DNA of 64,000 nucleotides, from NCBI RefSeq assembly GCF_017565305.1, contig NZ_JAGEKP010000015.1:124001-188000 (forward strand), read 5' to 3'. Under the pieces are notes generated by a model. The model was given only the letters and a program-made list of their open reading frames with translations. It was not told where the DNA came from and did not search any database. A program made the translations under genes and the position numbers. This stretch comes from Leifsonia sp. TF02-11. GTDB taxonomy: Bacteria > Actinomycetota > Actinomycetes > Actinomycetales > Microbacteriaceae. Positions 9,601 through 17,561 of this stretch are shown piece by piece; position 1 is the stretch's first letter; the number at the start of each line of letters is the position of its first letter.

Positions 9601-11565
9601 GACCTGGCTCTGAAGATCGACTACCTGCGCCGCACCTACCCGTCCCGTTACGCGACGTTCGCCACCGCGACCCCGATCGCGAACTCGGTCACCGAAGCGC
9701 ACGTCATGCAGCGGTATCTGCGCCCGGACCTGCTGGACGAGGCCGGCGTGCTCCCGTTCGATGCGTGGGCGGCGACGTTCGGCAAGACCGTCACCGAGGT
9801 CGAGATGGCTCCCACCGGCGGCGGCAACTTCCGCGTCAAGACCCGCTTCGCGAAGTTCCAGAACGTCCCCGAGATGCTGCGCATGTGGCGGGTGTTCGCG
9901 GACGTAAAGACCGCCGAAGACCTCGACCTGCCCACCCCCCTCATCAAAGAGCGCCCGGACGGGCGCCGCATCCCCGAAACCGTCGTCCTCACCCCCGGCG
10001 AGGAAGTCCGCGACTACGTGGTCCAACTCGGAAAGCGCGCCGAGTTCGTCGCCAACCGCGCGGTCGAGCCGTCCGAGGACAACATGCTCAACATCTCCAC
10101 CGACGGACGCAAGGCCGCCCTCGACATCCGCATGGTCGACCCGACCGCACGGCCCGCGCTCGTGCCGCTTGATGACATCGCGGACCGGATCGCGGCCATC
10201 CACCACGACCACGCCGACAACCGGTATCTGGACACGCGCACCGGGCAGCCTTCCCCTCTGCCCGGCGCGCTGCAAATCGTGTTCTGCGACCTCGGCACCC
10301 CCCACCCCGACAAGTGGAACGCCTACGACTACCTCAAGGCACAACTCACCGACCGCGGGGTGCCGGAAGGCGGCATCCGGTTCGTGCACGAGGCCCGCAA
10401 CGACGCCGAGAAGGCGCGCCTGTTCGCCGCCTGCCGCGACGGGAAGGTCGCCATCCTGATCGCCTCCACCGCCAAGGCCGGCGTCGGGACAAACGTGCAG
10501 GCCCGCGCCGTCGCCCTGCACGACGTGGACTGCCCGTGGCGGCCCGCCGACGTGGCCCAGCGACACGGCCGGATCCTGCGGCAAGGCAATCAGAACGCGG
10601 AGGTGGAGGTGATCCAGTACGTCACCGAGCACACCTTCGCCGCCTACATGTGGCAAGCCATCGAACGGAAATCCAAGTTCATCGGCCAGGTCATGCGCGG
10701 CCGCCTCGACGTGCGCGAGATCGACGACCTCGGATCCGACAGCCTCTCCGCCGCCGAAGCGAAGGCGCTCGCCTCCGGGAACCCGCTCCTGCTGGAGCGG
10801 TCCGTCGCCTTGAACGAGGCGACCCGGCTGGAACGGCTGGAACGCGCCTGGCACCGCGCGCAATCCACGCTGCGCAGCACGATCGACTTCGCCGACCGCA
10901 CCCTCGAACGTCTGCGCGGCGAGCAGTCCGCCCTCGAACTTGCCCTGCCGAAGGTGCAGGACCTCTCCGGCGACCGATTCCACATCACCATCGGCACTAC
11001 GCCATACACCTCCCGCACCGGCGCCGCCGTCGCGATCGCAGGGTGGGCGCGCAGCCGCTCGCTCCAATACGCCCGGCCCATGCGCGACGACCGCGGCCAC
11101 GGCACCATCGGGCAGATCAGCGGCTTCCCGATCGCCGCCCGCACCCGCACCGACCTCGGCAAGATTCTGCTCGAACTCAACCTCGAGGGCGTGCCCGGGT
11201 CCACTGCATCCAGCCCCGTCGACAAGGTGCTCGACGACGGCCTCGGCCTGATCCGTCAACTCGAACACCGCGCCACGAACATCCAAGACCTCATCGACAA
11301 GACCATCGAGCGCATTACCGCCGCCGAGGAGTCACGATCCGACGCGGAACGCAACCTCGGCGCCCCGTTCAAGCACCGCGACGCCCTCGACGCCGCCAGA
11401 ACCGAACTCGCCCGCGTCGACGAAGCCCTCGCCGGTCTCGCCAAGGACACCCCCTCGCCAACGAGCGTGCCGTCCGAGGCCGCCACGCCGGCAGCCGTCA
11501 CCACGGCACCGGACTTCTACGCGCCCCCGAGCAACGAGCCCAGCGCCGGACCGTCCCTGGCCTGA
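6538..11565 (+). CDS. Giant DNA methylase / SNF2-like helicase fusion
   Basis: A protein of about 1675 residues. The N-terminal third carries an N6-adenine methylase-like fold: VLEPGCGSGTFLG (SAM-binding motif I, near residue 140) and GNVPFGD (the NPPY-type motif, near 204). The C-terminal half is a superfamily 2 helicase: EVGAGKTAEM (Walker A, near 837), VDEAHDYKN (motif II, near 993) and QRHGRILRQGNQN (motif VI, near 1343), followed by a coiled-coil tail. Such fusions occur in phages and conjugative elements and may protect or process incoming DNA. The GTG at 6538 is the chosen start. The frame stays open to 5830, but the upstream part is mostly low-complexity Gly/Pro translation opposite the 6068 gene. 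The NVPF variant of the catalytic motif leaves methylation activity uncertain. Confidence 0.85.
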   Translation: MGGVSAGALGAVPERGRDRPVAVPFRPDPGVPLVPSGDRARLDANLAAIRVLRTLQEEDRPARPDEQRMLAAWSSWGAIPAVFDDRNPVWAAERSQLRQLLSETEYTQARRTVLNAHYTDPAYVAAIWDALQQLGFEGGRVLEPGCGSGTFLGLASETAQVVGVELDATSAQIAQALYPQHEVRAESFADTRFPGGWFDAAIGNVPFGDIALHDPVDNPNGHSIHNHFLLKALRLTRPGGVVAALTSHFTLDAANPAARREMSRHADLVGAIRLPTGAHRRTAGTEAVTDLMILRRREDGRPPHDTAWESVVPREVDGGTVKLNAYLDAHPENVLGTLQLGTGMHGTQTLHVHVSDLGDAADQLRDALDRVIADAEPAGLRVAGRTPEQAAAVEDEMAESTEAWDGTIDAPPDGGFTVVAGGRREPLRVPASAGRELRQLLRLRDLAARQLALERATPDDTVEISSGRARLRAEWQSYVRRYGAINRFTPTATGQVNDEGEPIMARRTPAATRILRGDPFGPLVFALEVFDDDTQEAEPAALLTRRVVAPRPERLGADTPAEAVQICLDRHGRIDLATIADLLGETPEQARQLLGELVYDDPERDGELVHAPAYLSGSIYPKLEAARVAAETDDRFRVNVAALEQALPDPLGPEEIVAKIGAVWISPEIHQQFLRELLGDQGVTVACPLPATWKVRGGMRFTVRASQEWGTERRPAPDLFELIANQTPIRVDDTYKDVDGREPTVFNPTETAAAQDKAALIQERFEEWAWEDPTRAKALAAEYNRRFNSITLRDYTADGEYLSLPGMTTAFELRPHQRAAVARMIAEPAVGLFHEVGAGKTAEMVVGAMELKRLGMARKPAIVVPNHMLEQFSREWLQLYPQARILAASSDTLAGDKRRIFVARAAANDWDGIIFTRTAFQRLNLEPENLTTFTDAHLRVLKQALDFTAEDDRRTLKQIEKTIAREEEKVKKLLDTPRDPGVTFEATGIDYAIVDEAHDYKNLVTTSNIPDAVIEGSARAFDLALKIDYLRRTYPSRYATFATATPIANSVTEAHVMQRYLRPDLLDEAGVLPFDAWAATFGKTVTEVEMAPTGGGNFRVKTRFAKFQNVPEMLRMWRVFADVKTAEDLDLPTPLIKERPDGRRIPETVVLTPGEEVRDYVVQLGKRAEFVANRAVEPSEDNMLNISTDGRKAALDIRMVDPTARPALVPLDDIADRIAAIHHDHADNRYLDTRTGQPSPLPGALQIVFCDLGTPHPDKWNAYDYLKAQLTDRGVPEGGIRFVHEARNDAEKARLFAACRDGKVAILIASTAKAGVGTNVQARAVALHDVDCPWRPADVAQRHGRILRQGNQNAEVEVIQYVTEHTFAAYMWQAIERKSKFIGQVMRGRLDVREIDDLGSDSLSAAEAKALASGNPLLLERSVALNEATRLERLERAWHRAQSTLRSTIDFADRTLERLRGEQSALELALPKVQDLSGDRFHITIGTTPYTSRTGAAVAIAGWARSRSLQYARPMRDDRGHGTIGQISGFPIAARTRTDLGKILLELNLEGVPGSTASSPVDKVLDDGLGLIRQLEHRATNIQDLIDKTIERITAAEESRSDAERNLGAPFKHRDALDAARTELARVDEALAGLAKDTPSPTSVPSEAATPAAVTTAPDFYAPPSNEPSAGPSLA

Positions 11566-11625
11566 ACGCGCCCCAACGTCGGAGCCGTCCGGCAGGCCCG
11601 ATTGTGCGAGACCGCCGGCAGCCCA

Positions 11626-11697
11626 TCAAGGGCACGCGAAAACTTCCCTCCGCTCGCTGCGCTCCCTCCGAGAACTTTTCGCTCTGAAGGCCCTTGA
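11626..11697. repeat. Nested inverted repeat after the helicase gene
   Basis: Outer arms TCAAGGGC (11626-11633) and GCCCTTGA (11690-11697) enclose inner arms GCGAAAA (11636-11642) and TTTTCGC (11676-11682), around a core rich in CTCCGC/GCTCC repeats. It could be a transcription terminator lacking a T run, or a structured mobile/recombination sequence. A related but larger palindrome occurs at 56358-56485. Confidence 0.5.
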
Positions 11698-11769
11698 GCG
11701 GGCCACCACCGGTCCCGGGTCCAGCAGGGGTGCCGGAACGGCATCAGCGAAATCGAGAGGAACACGACC

Positions 11770-12162
11770 ATGACCAAGCAGCACAGCGCCCAGCCCGTCG
11801 AGGGCGACCGCCGCGACTTCACTTTCACCGCCACCGGAGGCGCGAGCATCACGGTCACCGCGACCTATGCCGCCACCTGGCGCGACGAGCTCGAGCCGTG
11901 CATCGGGGTGGACGAGGTGTGCGCGATCCTCGACGCCTGGACCGGCGCCGACGCTCATTACCGCCAGTACCTGTGGCCATCCACCGAGCGCAGCGACGAC
12001 GACGTATTCATCGCCTACATCTGGGAAGGGCGCGTGGTCCTGGACACGTGGACGGTGGCTACCGACCGCGACCAGTTCTCGCTGAAGGCCCTGCCCGACC
12101 TTCTCGCCGACGACCACTACACGTTCGCCGAAGCGCCCAACACCCAGGAGAACGGCCGGTGA
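11770..12162 (+). CDS. Hypothetical protein, small accessory operon gene 1
   Basis: An acidic 130-residue cytosolic protein. Its N-terminal 35 residues form beta-rich Thr/Ala sequence and are followed by a Trp-rich segment; no catalytic motif is recognised. GAGAGGAACACGACC precedes the ATG. It is the first of a tightly packed run (11770-13686) with ATGA/GTGA overlaps downstream, typical of accessory genes next to actinobacterial conjugation helicases. Function unknown. Confidence 0.7.
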   Translation: MTKQHSAQPVEGDRRDFTFTATGGASITVTATYAATWRDELEPCIGVDEVCAILDAWTGADAHYRQYLWPSTERSDDDVFIAYIWEGRVVLDTWTVATDRDQFSLKALPDLLADDHYTFAEAPNTQENGR

Positions 12163-12356
12163 GAGGCAACAAGACCGGGCATCTCCGGCCGGAACAAGTC
12201 CGCGCCCTGGAATGCGACTACTGCGGCAGTCGGTGGCTCATCACTCCCGACGGGATGAACCTGTCCGCAGCCACCGATGCGCTCGCTCTCCACACCGCCC
12301 GTACCCACGGCACGATCCGAGTCCAGCTCACCGCGATCACCGGAGGCACCCGATGA
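12159..12356 (+). CDS. 65-residue C2H2-like zinc-finger protein
   Basis: Starts at a GTG that overlaps the previous stop (GTGA) and ends overlapping the next start (ATGA), so it is embedded in the operon. It has Cys19-x2-Cys22 (ECDYCGSRW) and His45-x4-His50 (ALHTARTHG), a single C2H2-type zinc-finger spacing with a 22-residue loop. It could be a nucleic-acid-binding accessory protein. The function is inferred only from the Cys/His pattern. Confidence 0.65.
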   Translation: MRGNKTGHLRPEQVRALECDYCGSRWLITPDGMNLSAATDALALHTARTHGTIRVQLTAITGGTR

Positions 12357-13009
12357 CGGCGAACACCCCAGGGCAGATCGCCTTCGACATCGACGCCCTC
12401 ATCCACGACGCCGACCTCCGAGCCGCCCCTGCGTGGGGCGGGCCTGCGCCGCTGCACTTCACCACCGACTACTACACGCCCGGCGAACTCGCGGCCGCAT
12501 TCGAAAGGTGGTGCTTCGAGCACGGCAGCTTCGGCAGCATCCCCCGCTCCCACATGTGGCACCCCGCGATCACGATGGGCGATGCCAACACCGACACCGC
12601 AGGCCACGACCTGGCCGTGCTCACCGCGGACCTGCGCTGCGACCACTATGGCGAGCGCTGCCAATGCGTCGGAACCCTGCTCACCCGAGCGATCTGCGAA
12701 ACCTGCCGCTGGCACGCCGACGGCACCGAGCAGCACGCCGTCGAGGCATGGCACGACCACGCATGGCCCGGCTGGCGCACCCTGCCCGTCGCCCCGCTCG
12801 GCATCACCAAGTGGGACGACCGCAGCCGGCCGACCAAGAAGCTCGCCGCCTGGATCGAGGAGCACCAGCCCGCCGCCTGGCAACTACCCGGCGCACCGAT
12901 CATCACCGAACGCGACCGCTACGGCACCCGACACGTGCCGCGCCGCAGCCCGTGGCGAGGCTTCGACCTCTCCCACACAGCCCTCAACCCCGACACCCAC
13001 ACTGACTAA
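12353..13009 (+). CDS. DUF6349-like protein with Cys/His cluster
   Basis: A 218-residue soluble protein. Conserved-looking blocks are APAWGGPAPLHFTTDYY, SFGSIPRSHMWHPAITM and a Cys/His-rich centre (CDHYGERCQC, then CETCRWHADG and AWHDHAWPGW) that could bind zinc. I believe this corresponds to the DUF6349 family found in actinobacterial mobile elements, from memory and not verified. ATG at 12353 overlaps the preceding stop. Function unknown. Confidence 0.72.
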   Translation: MTANTPGQIAFDIDALIHDADLRAAPAWGGPAPLHFTTDYYTPGELAAAFERWCFEHGSFGSIPRSHMWHPAITMGDANTDTAGHDLAVLTADLRCDHYGERCQCVGTLLTRAICETCRWHADGTEQHAVEAWHDHAWPGWRTLPVAPLGITKWDDRSRPTKKLAAWIEEHQPAAWQLPGAPIITERDRYGTRHVPRRSPWRGFDLSHTALNPDTHTD

Positions 13010-13020
13010 GGAACACGACC

Positions 13021-13317
13021 ATGATCCTCACCCTCGACCTCGGCTGGAAACAGATCCCGATCGACCTCGACGAGCCCAGCGCCTCGGAGGGCATCGGCTT
13101 CTTCGACAACGGCGACATGTCCGCCACCGGCGGCAACCTGTACCTCCAGGTCGACGGACACGAGTACGGGCAACTGTTCATCTACACGGTCGACGGGGAG
13201 CCCCGCCTCGAGCTCGGGCAGTTCCGACCTGAGCATCACGAGTGGCGCCCCACCAACCCGCTCGTCGACCGCGTTGCGGACCTCATCGCTCGCCACGACG
13301 AACCCGAGACCGACTGA
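13021..13317 (+). CDS. Hypothetical 98-residue protein
   Basis: A small acidic protein, mostly beta in appearance (LTLDLGWKQIPIDLDE, NLYLQVDGHEYGQLFIYTVD). It sits 11 bases after the previous gene with AAGGAACACGACC before its ATG, so it belongs to the same operon. No family is recognised and no membrane or signal segment is seen. Confidence 0.65.
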   Translation: MILTLDLGWKQIPIDLDEPSASEGIGFFDNGDMSATGGNLYLQVDGHEYGQLFIYTVDGEPRLELGQFRPEHHEWRPTNPLVDRVADLIARHDEPETD

Positions 13318-13365
13318 CCGCAATCCGGCCCGTCGGTCCCGATCATCCCGACAAGGAGAACCACC

Positions 13366-13686
13366 ATGACCGAGGCCCTTCCAGCCGCCCGGCTCGCCTA
13401 CGACCACATCGGGTCGCAGGTTAGCTGGGCGGTACCCGACCCTCAAGCTCTGTTCGACGAACAGACCCCGATCGGAACCCTCGACTGGATCAGCCACAGC
13501 GAAGGCGCCGTCGTCATCGGCGTCACCTTCATCGAGCCCGCCGGACGTGACACACCCGGATACCGCGCGACCCTTCTCGACGGCAGGCGAGTGGTGGTCA
13601 CCAGCGACGACTACTGGCTCGACCCCCGCACCGAGATCACCCTCTTCCCTGACGAGCCCGGAACGGGTGAGGGACGCTGCCGGTAG
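13366..13686 (+). CDS. Hypothetical 106-residue protein
   Basis: A small acidic protein with ACAAGGAGAACCACC in front of its ATG, a good ribosome-binding site. The last member of the accessory gene run that begins at 11770. Contains a central hydrophobic beta segment (GAVVIGVTFIEPAG) and ends in a charged tail. No family is recognised. Confidence 0.65.
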   Translation: MTEALPAARLAYDHIGSQVSWAVPDPQALFDEQTPIGTLDWISHSEGAVVIGVTFIEPAGRDTPGYRATLLDGRRVVVTSDDYWLDPRTEITLFPDEPGTGEGRCR

Positions 13687-13714
13687 AATCGGAGCCGAAC
13701 GGAGGGAGCAGCGC

Positions 13715-13972
13715 ATGGCCGCCGAGCAGTCGAGTTGGCACGTCAACGATGTCGTCGCCTACGACTTGATGCGCGAACTCTCCAGCACCGTCCAGTCACG
13801 CCTCGTCGAGAACCGGCGGCGCGGCGACGCGGCCGCTCACGATGAACTGCTCGAGGTGCGTGGCGCGACCCTCGCCATCGATGGCTACGACCGCGCCGCG
13901 GTCGACGCCTACACGCAGCAGCTCCAGCGCCGCGACGCGCAACTCGCGCAGGCGGTAGCCGATGGCGTCTGA
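13715..13972 (+). CDS. Small partner of the zeta-type toxin (putative antitoxin)
   Basis: An 85-residue helical protein with GGAGGGAGCAGCGC before ATG 13715. Its last 11 bases overlap the start of the zeta-toxin gene, the usual arrangement of an antitoxin preceding its toxin. It does not resemble classical Epsilon in sequence, so the antitoxin role is inferred from size, helicity and coupling. It may also be an actinobacterial epsilon-like family not recognisable by eye. Confidence 0.6.
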   Translation: MAAEQSSWHVNDVVAYDLMRELSSTVQSRLVENRRRGDAAAHDELLEVRGATLAIDGYDRAAVDAYTQQLQRRDAQLAQAVADGV

Positions 13973-14963
13973 GCCCGAACCGCTCACGCCGGACGAGCTC
14001 GAGGCCGTCTACCGGACCGAGATCCGTCCTGTCCTGTTCAAGGCCGCAGCGGGCGGAGAGGAAAAGCCAACGCTCGTGCTGCTGGGCGGTCAGCCCGGAG
14101 CCGGCAAGTCTCGCGCCACTGCCCGGATCCTCGCTGAGCACCCCGGTATGGCGGCGGTCACTGGTGACGACCTGCGGATCTTCCACTCCGGCTACCGCAC
14201 CCTCGTCGCCGAGCACCCGGAGCAGGTCGGAGCAGCGCTGGCGGAGTCGACTCGAGTGTGGGTCCGAGCCGCCCTGACGGACGCGCTCGAGCAGCACCGC
14301 AGTCTGCTGCTGGAGGGCACCTTCGGTGACCCAGACGTGACCTTGGCGACCGCCGCCCGATTCCGCGACGCCGGCTTCCAGGTCCGCATCGTCGCGATCG
14401 CGTCCCCTCGCGTGCTCAGCGTGGTCTCCGCGGCCTCCCGGTACCTGCGCGACCGTCAGGCCGGCAACCCCGCCCGGTTCACCCGGCTGTCCGCCCACGA
14501 CCGCGGCTACCACGGCACCACCCGACTCATCGGCAACCTCGGCGAGGCCGCGCCCGCCGATCGCGTGACGATCATCAGCCGCAACGGCAACACCCTCTTC
14601 GATCGGCAGGACGCCTTCGCCGACGCCGTCACCAGCCTCGAGGAGGGGCGGCACCCGCAGTCCTGGGGGATGCACTCCACGGTCGAGTTGTTGGGCGAGC
14701 TCAAGCAGATCACCCGCTACGCCATCGCTTCCGGTCAGCTGACCCACGACACCGCCGAGCTGCTCATCGAGGCGCACGACCTCGCCCTCACCGAGGTCGT
14801 GCCGAACCTCAGCATCGACCCTGACTCTGCACAGGCCCGGCTCCTGCAGCAGTCCGTCACCGAGCAGTTGGTCGCCTTGCGCCGAGCCGCCGCACCCGTG
14901 GAGCTCGACTCCGACCAGGGGCTGCTCCCCGAGACGGCATCCGCGGGGCTCGAGCTCGGCTAG
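13962..14963 (+). CDS. Zeta-toxin family kinase
   Basis: A 333-residue P-loop protein. Residues 41-49 are GGQPGAGKS (Walker A), followed by VTGDDLRIFHSGY and LLLEGTFGDP, the substrate-binding and second acidic segments of zeta toxins. These phosphorylate UDP-N-acetylglucosamine and so poison peptidoglycan synthesis, and are kept in check by a small antitoxin. Here the 85-residue gene directly upstream overlaps it by 11 bases. The C-terminal 120 residues are helical and Ala/Leu/Glu-rich. It probably helps keep the element in the population. It converges on and overlaps by four bases the gene at 14960. Confidence 0.85.
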   Translation: MASEPEPLTPDELEAVYRTEIRPVLFKAAAGGEEKPTLVLLGGQPGAGKSRATARILAEHPGMAAVTGDDLRIFHSGYRTLVAEHPEQVGAALAESTRVWVRAALTDALEQHRSLLLEGTFGDPDVTLATAARFRDAGFQVRIVAIASPRVLSVVSAASRYLRDRQAGNPARFTRLSAHDRGYHGTTRLIGNLGEAAPADRVTIISRNGNTLFDRQDAFADAVTSLEEGRHPQSWGMHSTVELLGELKQITRYAIASGQLTHDTAELLIEAHDLALTEVVPNLSIDPDSAQARLLQQSVTEQLVALRRAAAPVELDSDQGLLPETASAGLELG

Positions 14964-15301
14964 GACTCGGGCGTGGCTTGTCCGCGGCGCTCGACGAATG
15001 GCGGCATGAGCCCTAGGCCGAGGTGTTGGCGGCTGCTCATCGGATCCTCGTGGAATTGCCGCAGCACTTCGACCCGCTCCTCGAAGTCCGTCGAGGACTC
15101 CAGCCGGTACCCCTTGCCGGTGTCGCGATGGATGCCGGTGGCGAAGTAGAAGGTTGCGGACGCCCCCCGCAGTTGATGTGCATCGATCCATCCGATCACG
15201 CGGCCCGACACCGACACCTCCCAGCGCGGAGGCTCGCTCACCCGCCGTGAGGCCGCCAGCAGTCGACGCACCTGGACGTCGTCTTCTTCCCGCTCAGACA
15301 T
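14960..15301 (-). CDS. Hypothetical protein, second gene of SOS-box operon
   Basis: A 113-residue soluble protein. ATG at 15301 overlaps the end of the upstream gene by eight bases. The centre (GWIDAHQLRGASATFYFATG) is beta-rich and contains a phosphate- or lid-like Gly segment, but no catalytic motif is evident. A longer in-frame start at 15349 lies inside the partner and is less likely. It may act in DNA damage response through the LexA-type box at 15555. Confidence 0.6.
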   Translation of the reverse strand: MSEREEDDVQVRRLLAASRRVSEPPRWEVSVSGRVIGWIDAHQLRGASATFYFATGIHRDTGKGYRLESSTDFEERVEVLRQFHEDPMSSRQHLGLGLMPPFVERRGQATPES

Positions 15302-15539
15302 AGCGGCGCACCATCCGCCACTGCTCGGCGGCCTGGTCGAAGCGGACATCGAACACCCGGACGTCGCCGTCGGCGCAAGCCGCGGTGAACCGCCATGCCG
15401 AGTTCGGCAGTAGATGCGTCATCGACCCGTATTCCATGTCCAGCAGCGTCGGCTCGTCCAGCACGCGGAAATCGCGGCCATCCCACTGCATCGAAGAGGG
15501 CTTGTCGTGGCTCATTGTGAGCATGACCGGCTCTGGCAT
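15294..15539 (-). CDS. Small protein preceded by SOS box
   Basis: An 81-residue protein starting MPEPVMLTMSHDKPSS, with a GGAGGCGACC ribosome-binding site. The pattern PSSMQWDGRDFRV ... AWRFTAACADGDVRVFDV ... WRMVRRYV resembles the small beta proteins (DUF6504-like) found with error-prone polymerase cassettes in actinobacteria; this resemblance is from memory. The LexA-type palindrome 16 bases upstream supports damage-inducible expression. It is coupled to the 113-residue gene downstream. Confidence 0.6.
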   Translation of the reverse strand: MPEPVMLTMSHDKPSSMQWDGRDFRVLDEPTLLDMEYGSMTHLLPNSAWRFTAACADGDVRVFDVRFDQAAEQWRMVRRYV

Positions 15540-15554
15540 GGTCGCCTCCGACTC

Positions 15555-15570
15555 TCGAAAGTATGTTCGA
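15555..15570. promoter_or_regulatory. Actinobacterial SOS (LexA) box
   Basis: TCGAAAGTATGTTCGA matches the actinobacterial LexA site TCGAAC-N4-GTTCGA in 11 of 12 defined positions. It lies 16 bases upstream of the start of the 81-residue gene at 15539 on the minus strand. Confidence 0.7.
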
Positions 15571-15781
15571 TAGATCGCCTACGGTAATCCGCATCTACGT
15601 GACACGCCAGCCCCTCCGTGCTCGAGCTTCTCGAGTGCCCGCGAGAAGGGGTGAGCTCGTACCGCGAACGCGCCGACCACCCGGTTCCGAAGAAATGCAT
15701 CTCGCGCCACACGAACCCGGATCGCATCCCGTCCGTAGTGTGGCTGGCCGCCGTGCCAGGCTTGGATGAGGGAGGTGCAGA

Positions 15782-17557
15782 ATGGCTGTTCCGCTGTCGC
15801 CGGTGGTCGCGCTTGCGACCTCGATGCAGGCGCAGCCCGGCGTCTATGCGGTGCTGCTCGGATCCGGCGTGTCAACGGCGGCTGGCATCCCGACGGGCTG
15901 GGGGGTCGTGCGGGAGCTCGTGCGACGTGTCGCCGCCGCGACGCCGGACGATGACGACGCTCCCCAGCTCGCGTGGGAGGACCCGGCTGATTGGTGGGCC
16001 GAGCACGGGCAGGGAGAGCTTGGCTACGCGACGCTCCTCGAGCAGCTCGGACCGACCGCCGCTGCACGTCAGGGCCTGCTGGCAGCCTTCTTCGAGCCCA
16101 GCTACGAGGAACGCGAGGAAGGACTCAAGCAGCCGACCAAGGCGCACATCGCGATCGCCGAACTGGTCAAGCGCGGCTATGTGCGCGTCGTCATCACGAC
16201 GAACTTCGACCGGCTCATGGAACAGGCCCTGGAGGCGGTCGGCGTTTCTCCGCAGGTCATCGCCCGACCGGAGGCTGTGAACGGAATGGCACCGCTGGCG
16301 CATGCGCCAGCCACGGTGATCAAGCTGCACGGCGACTACAAGGACCTCGGCACCCGCAACACGCCGGAGGAGCTCGGCGCATACCCCGAGGAGTGGACTC
16401 GGCTGCTCGCCCAGGTCTTCGACGAATACGGCGTGGTGATCGCCGGATGGTCCGCCGAGTGGGATGACGCGCTCGTCGCCGCGATCGAGTCCACGCCCAG
16501 TCGGCGCTACCCGCTGTATTGGGACGGCCGCAGCAGCCGGGGCGAAACGGCGCAGCGGATCCTCGCCGGTCGCGCGGGCCTGCCCATCCCGACCGCGAGC
16601 GCCGATGACTTGTTCACGGAACTCTTGGGGAGCCTGGACGCACTGGAGCGTCTGGCTGACCCGCCGCTATCCACCGCGATGGCCGTGGCCCGGTTGAAGC
16701 GCTACCTACCTGACCCGGTGCGACGCATCGACCTCCACGACCTCGTCATGCGCACGGTCGACGAGGTCGTGGGCGAGATCGCGGCCCAGCCGATGAATGT
16801 GACCGGTCAGGTCACCTTCGAACTGTTGCAGTCGACTTACGAGGCACACTTCCGCGCGATGAATCAGCTCGCGGCACTGCTGATCACCGGTGTCTGGCAC
16901 GACGACAGCGGTGTTCACGATCGGCTGTGGCTCGACGTCCTGCAACGGCTGACGGACGCAGCCCTCATCCTGCCGACCAGCGCGTTCAATGACGCCCTGC
17001 TGAAGGCTCGCCGGTTCCCTGCGTTCATCGCCCTCGCCGTCATGGGTGTGGCTGGGATGCGTCGGGGACGCGACGAACTGCTCATCAAGCTCGCCACCCA
17101 GGTCGAAGGACGCGACCGCATCGGGGCCGACGAGCTCATGCAGGCCGCGCAACTGCTCCACTACCGACGGCTGGCCGACCCGGACTGGATCAAAAAGCTG
17201 CCGCGCTGGGAGAGCCAGTGGCTGTATCCGTCGAGCCACCTCTTTGTCACCGACCTGCGCGTGTACTTCGCCGACTTCATCCCGGTTGACGAGGACTTCG
17301 TTCAGGCCTACCGCGACTTCGAGTATCGGCTCGGCCTCATCCAGGAGCGCACCCGCGGCTACCACGCCATCGACGGCGAGTACGTCGGGGAATGGGCCTG
17401 GGACGGCGATGTACCTCGGACGGAGAATGCGCTTCGACGGGAGCTCGCGCGGAGCGGATCCGACGTCTGGTCGGACTACTACGGGGGCACCGACGAGCTC
17501 GAGGAGGCGCTTATCGCCCATCGTGAGGTGCTCGTCCGCTACCAACGGTGGGGATAG
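15782..17557 (+). CDS. SIR2-domain protein, probable NAD-degrading defence effector
   Basis: A 591-residue protein whose first 270 residues form a SIR2-type Rossmann domain. Visible are LLGSGVSTAAGIPTGW (NAD-binding GxG with Ala/Gly motif, residue 25 on), ITTNFDRLMEQAL (the conserved Asn, near 138) and VIKLHGDYKD (the catalytic His, near 180). Bacterial proteins with this SIR2_2 layout hydrolyse NAD when phage infection is sensed. The C-terminal 300 residues are helical with Trp/Tyr-rich patches and may be the sensor; I do not recognise them. The HNH gene follows after four bases, so they form one two-gene unit. The neighbouring zeta toxin and AbiE pairs support a defence/stability region. 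Confidence 0.82.
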   Translation: MAVPLSPVVALATSMQAQPGVYAVLLGSGVSTAAGIPTGWGVVRELVRRVAAATPDDDDAPQLAWEDPADWWAEHGQGELGYATLLEQLGPTAAARQGLLAAFFEPSYEEREEGLKQPTKAHIAIAELVKRGYVRVVITTNFDRLMEQALEAVGVSPQVIARPEAVNGMAPLAHAPATVIKLHGDYKDLGTRNTPEELGAYPEEWTRLLAQVFDEYGVVIAGWSAEWDDALVAAIESTPSRRYPLYWDGRSSRGETAQRILAGRAGLPIPTASADDLFTELLGSLDALERLADPPLSTAMAVARLKRYLPDPVRRIDLHDLVMRTVDEVVGEIAAQPMNVTGQVTFELLQSTYEAHFRAMNQLAALLITGVWHDDSGVHDRLWLDVLQRLTDAALILPTSAFNDALLKARRFPAFIALAVMGVAGMRRGRDELLIKLATQVEGRDRIGADELMQAAQLLHYRRLADPDWIKKLPRWESQWLYPSSHLFVTDLRVYFADFIPVDEDFVQAYRDFEYRLGLIQERTRGYHAIDGEYVGEWAWDGDVPRTENALRRELARSGSDVWSDYYGGTDELEEALIAHREVLVRYQRWG

Positions 17558-17561
17558 GCCT

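Noticed and set aside
8602-11286. A very long open frame on the minus strand opposite the helicase (about 890 codons)
   Set aside because: Mirror of a high-GC coding strand; its composition is Gly/Arg/Val-rich with no motifs, and the plus strand has clear methylase and helicase motifs.
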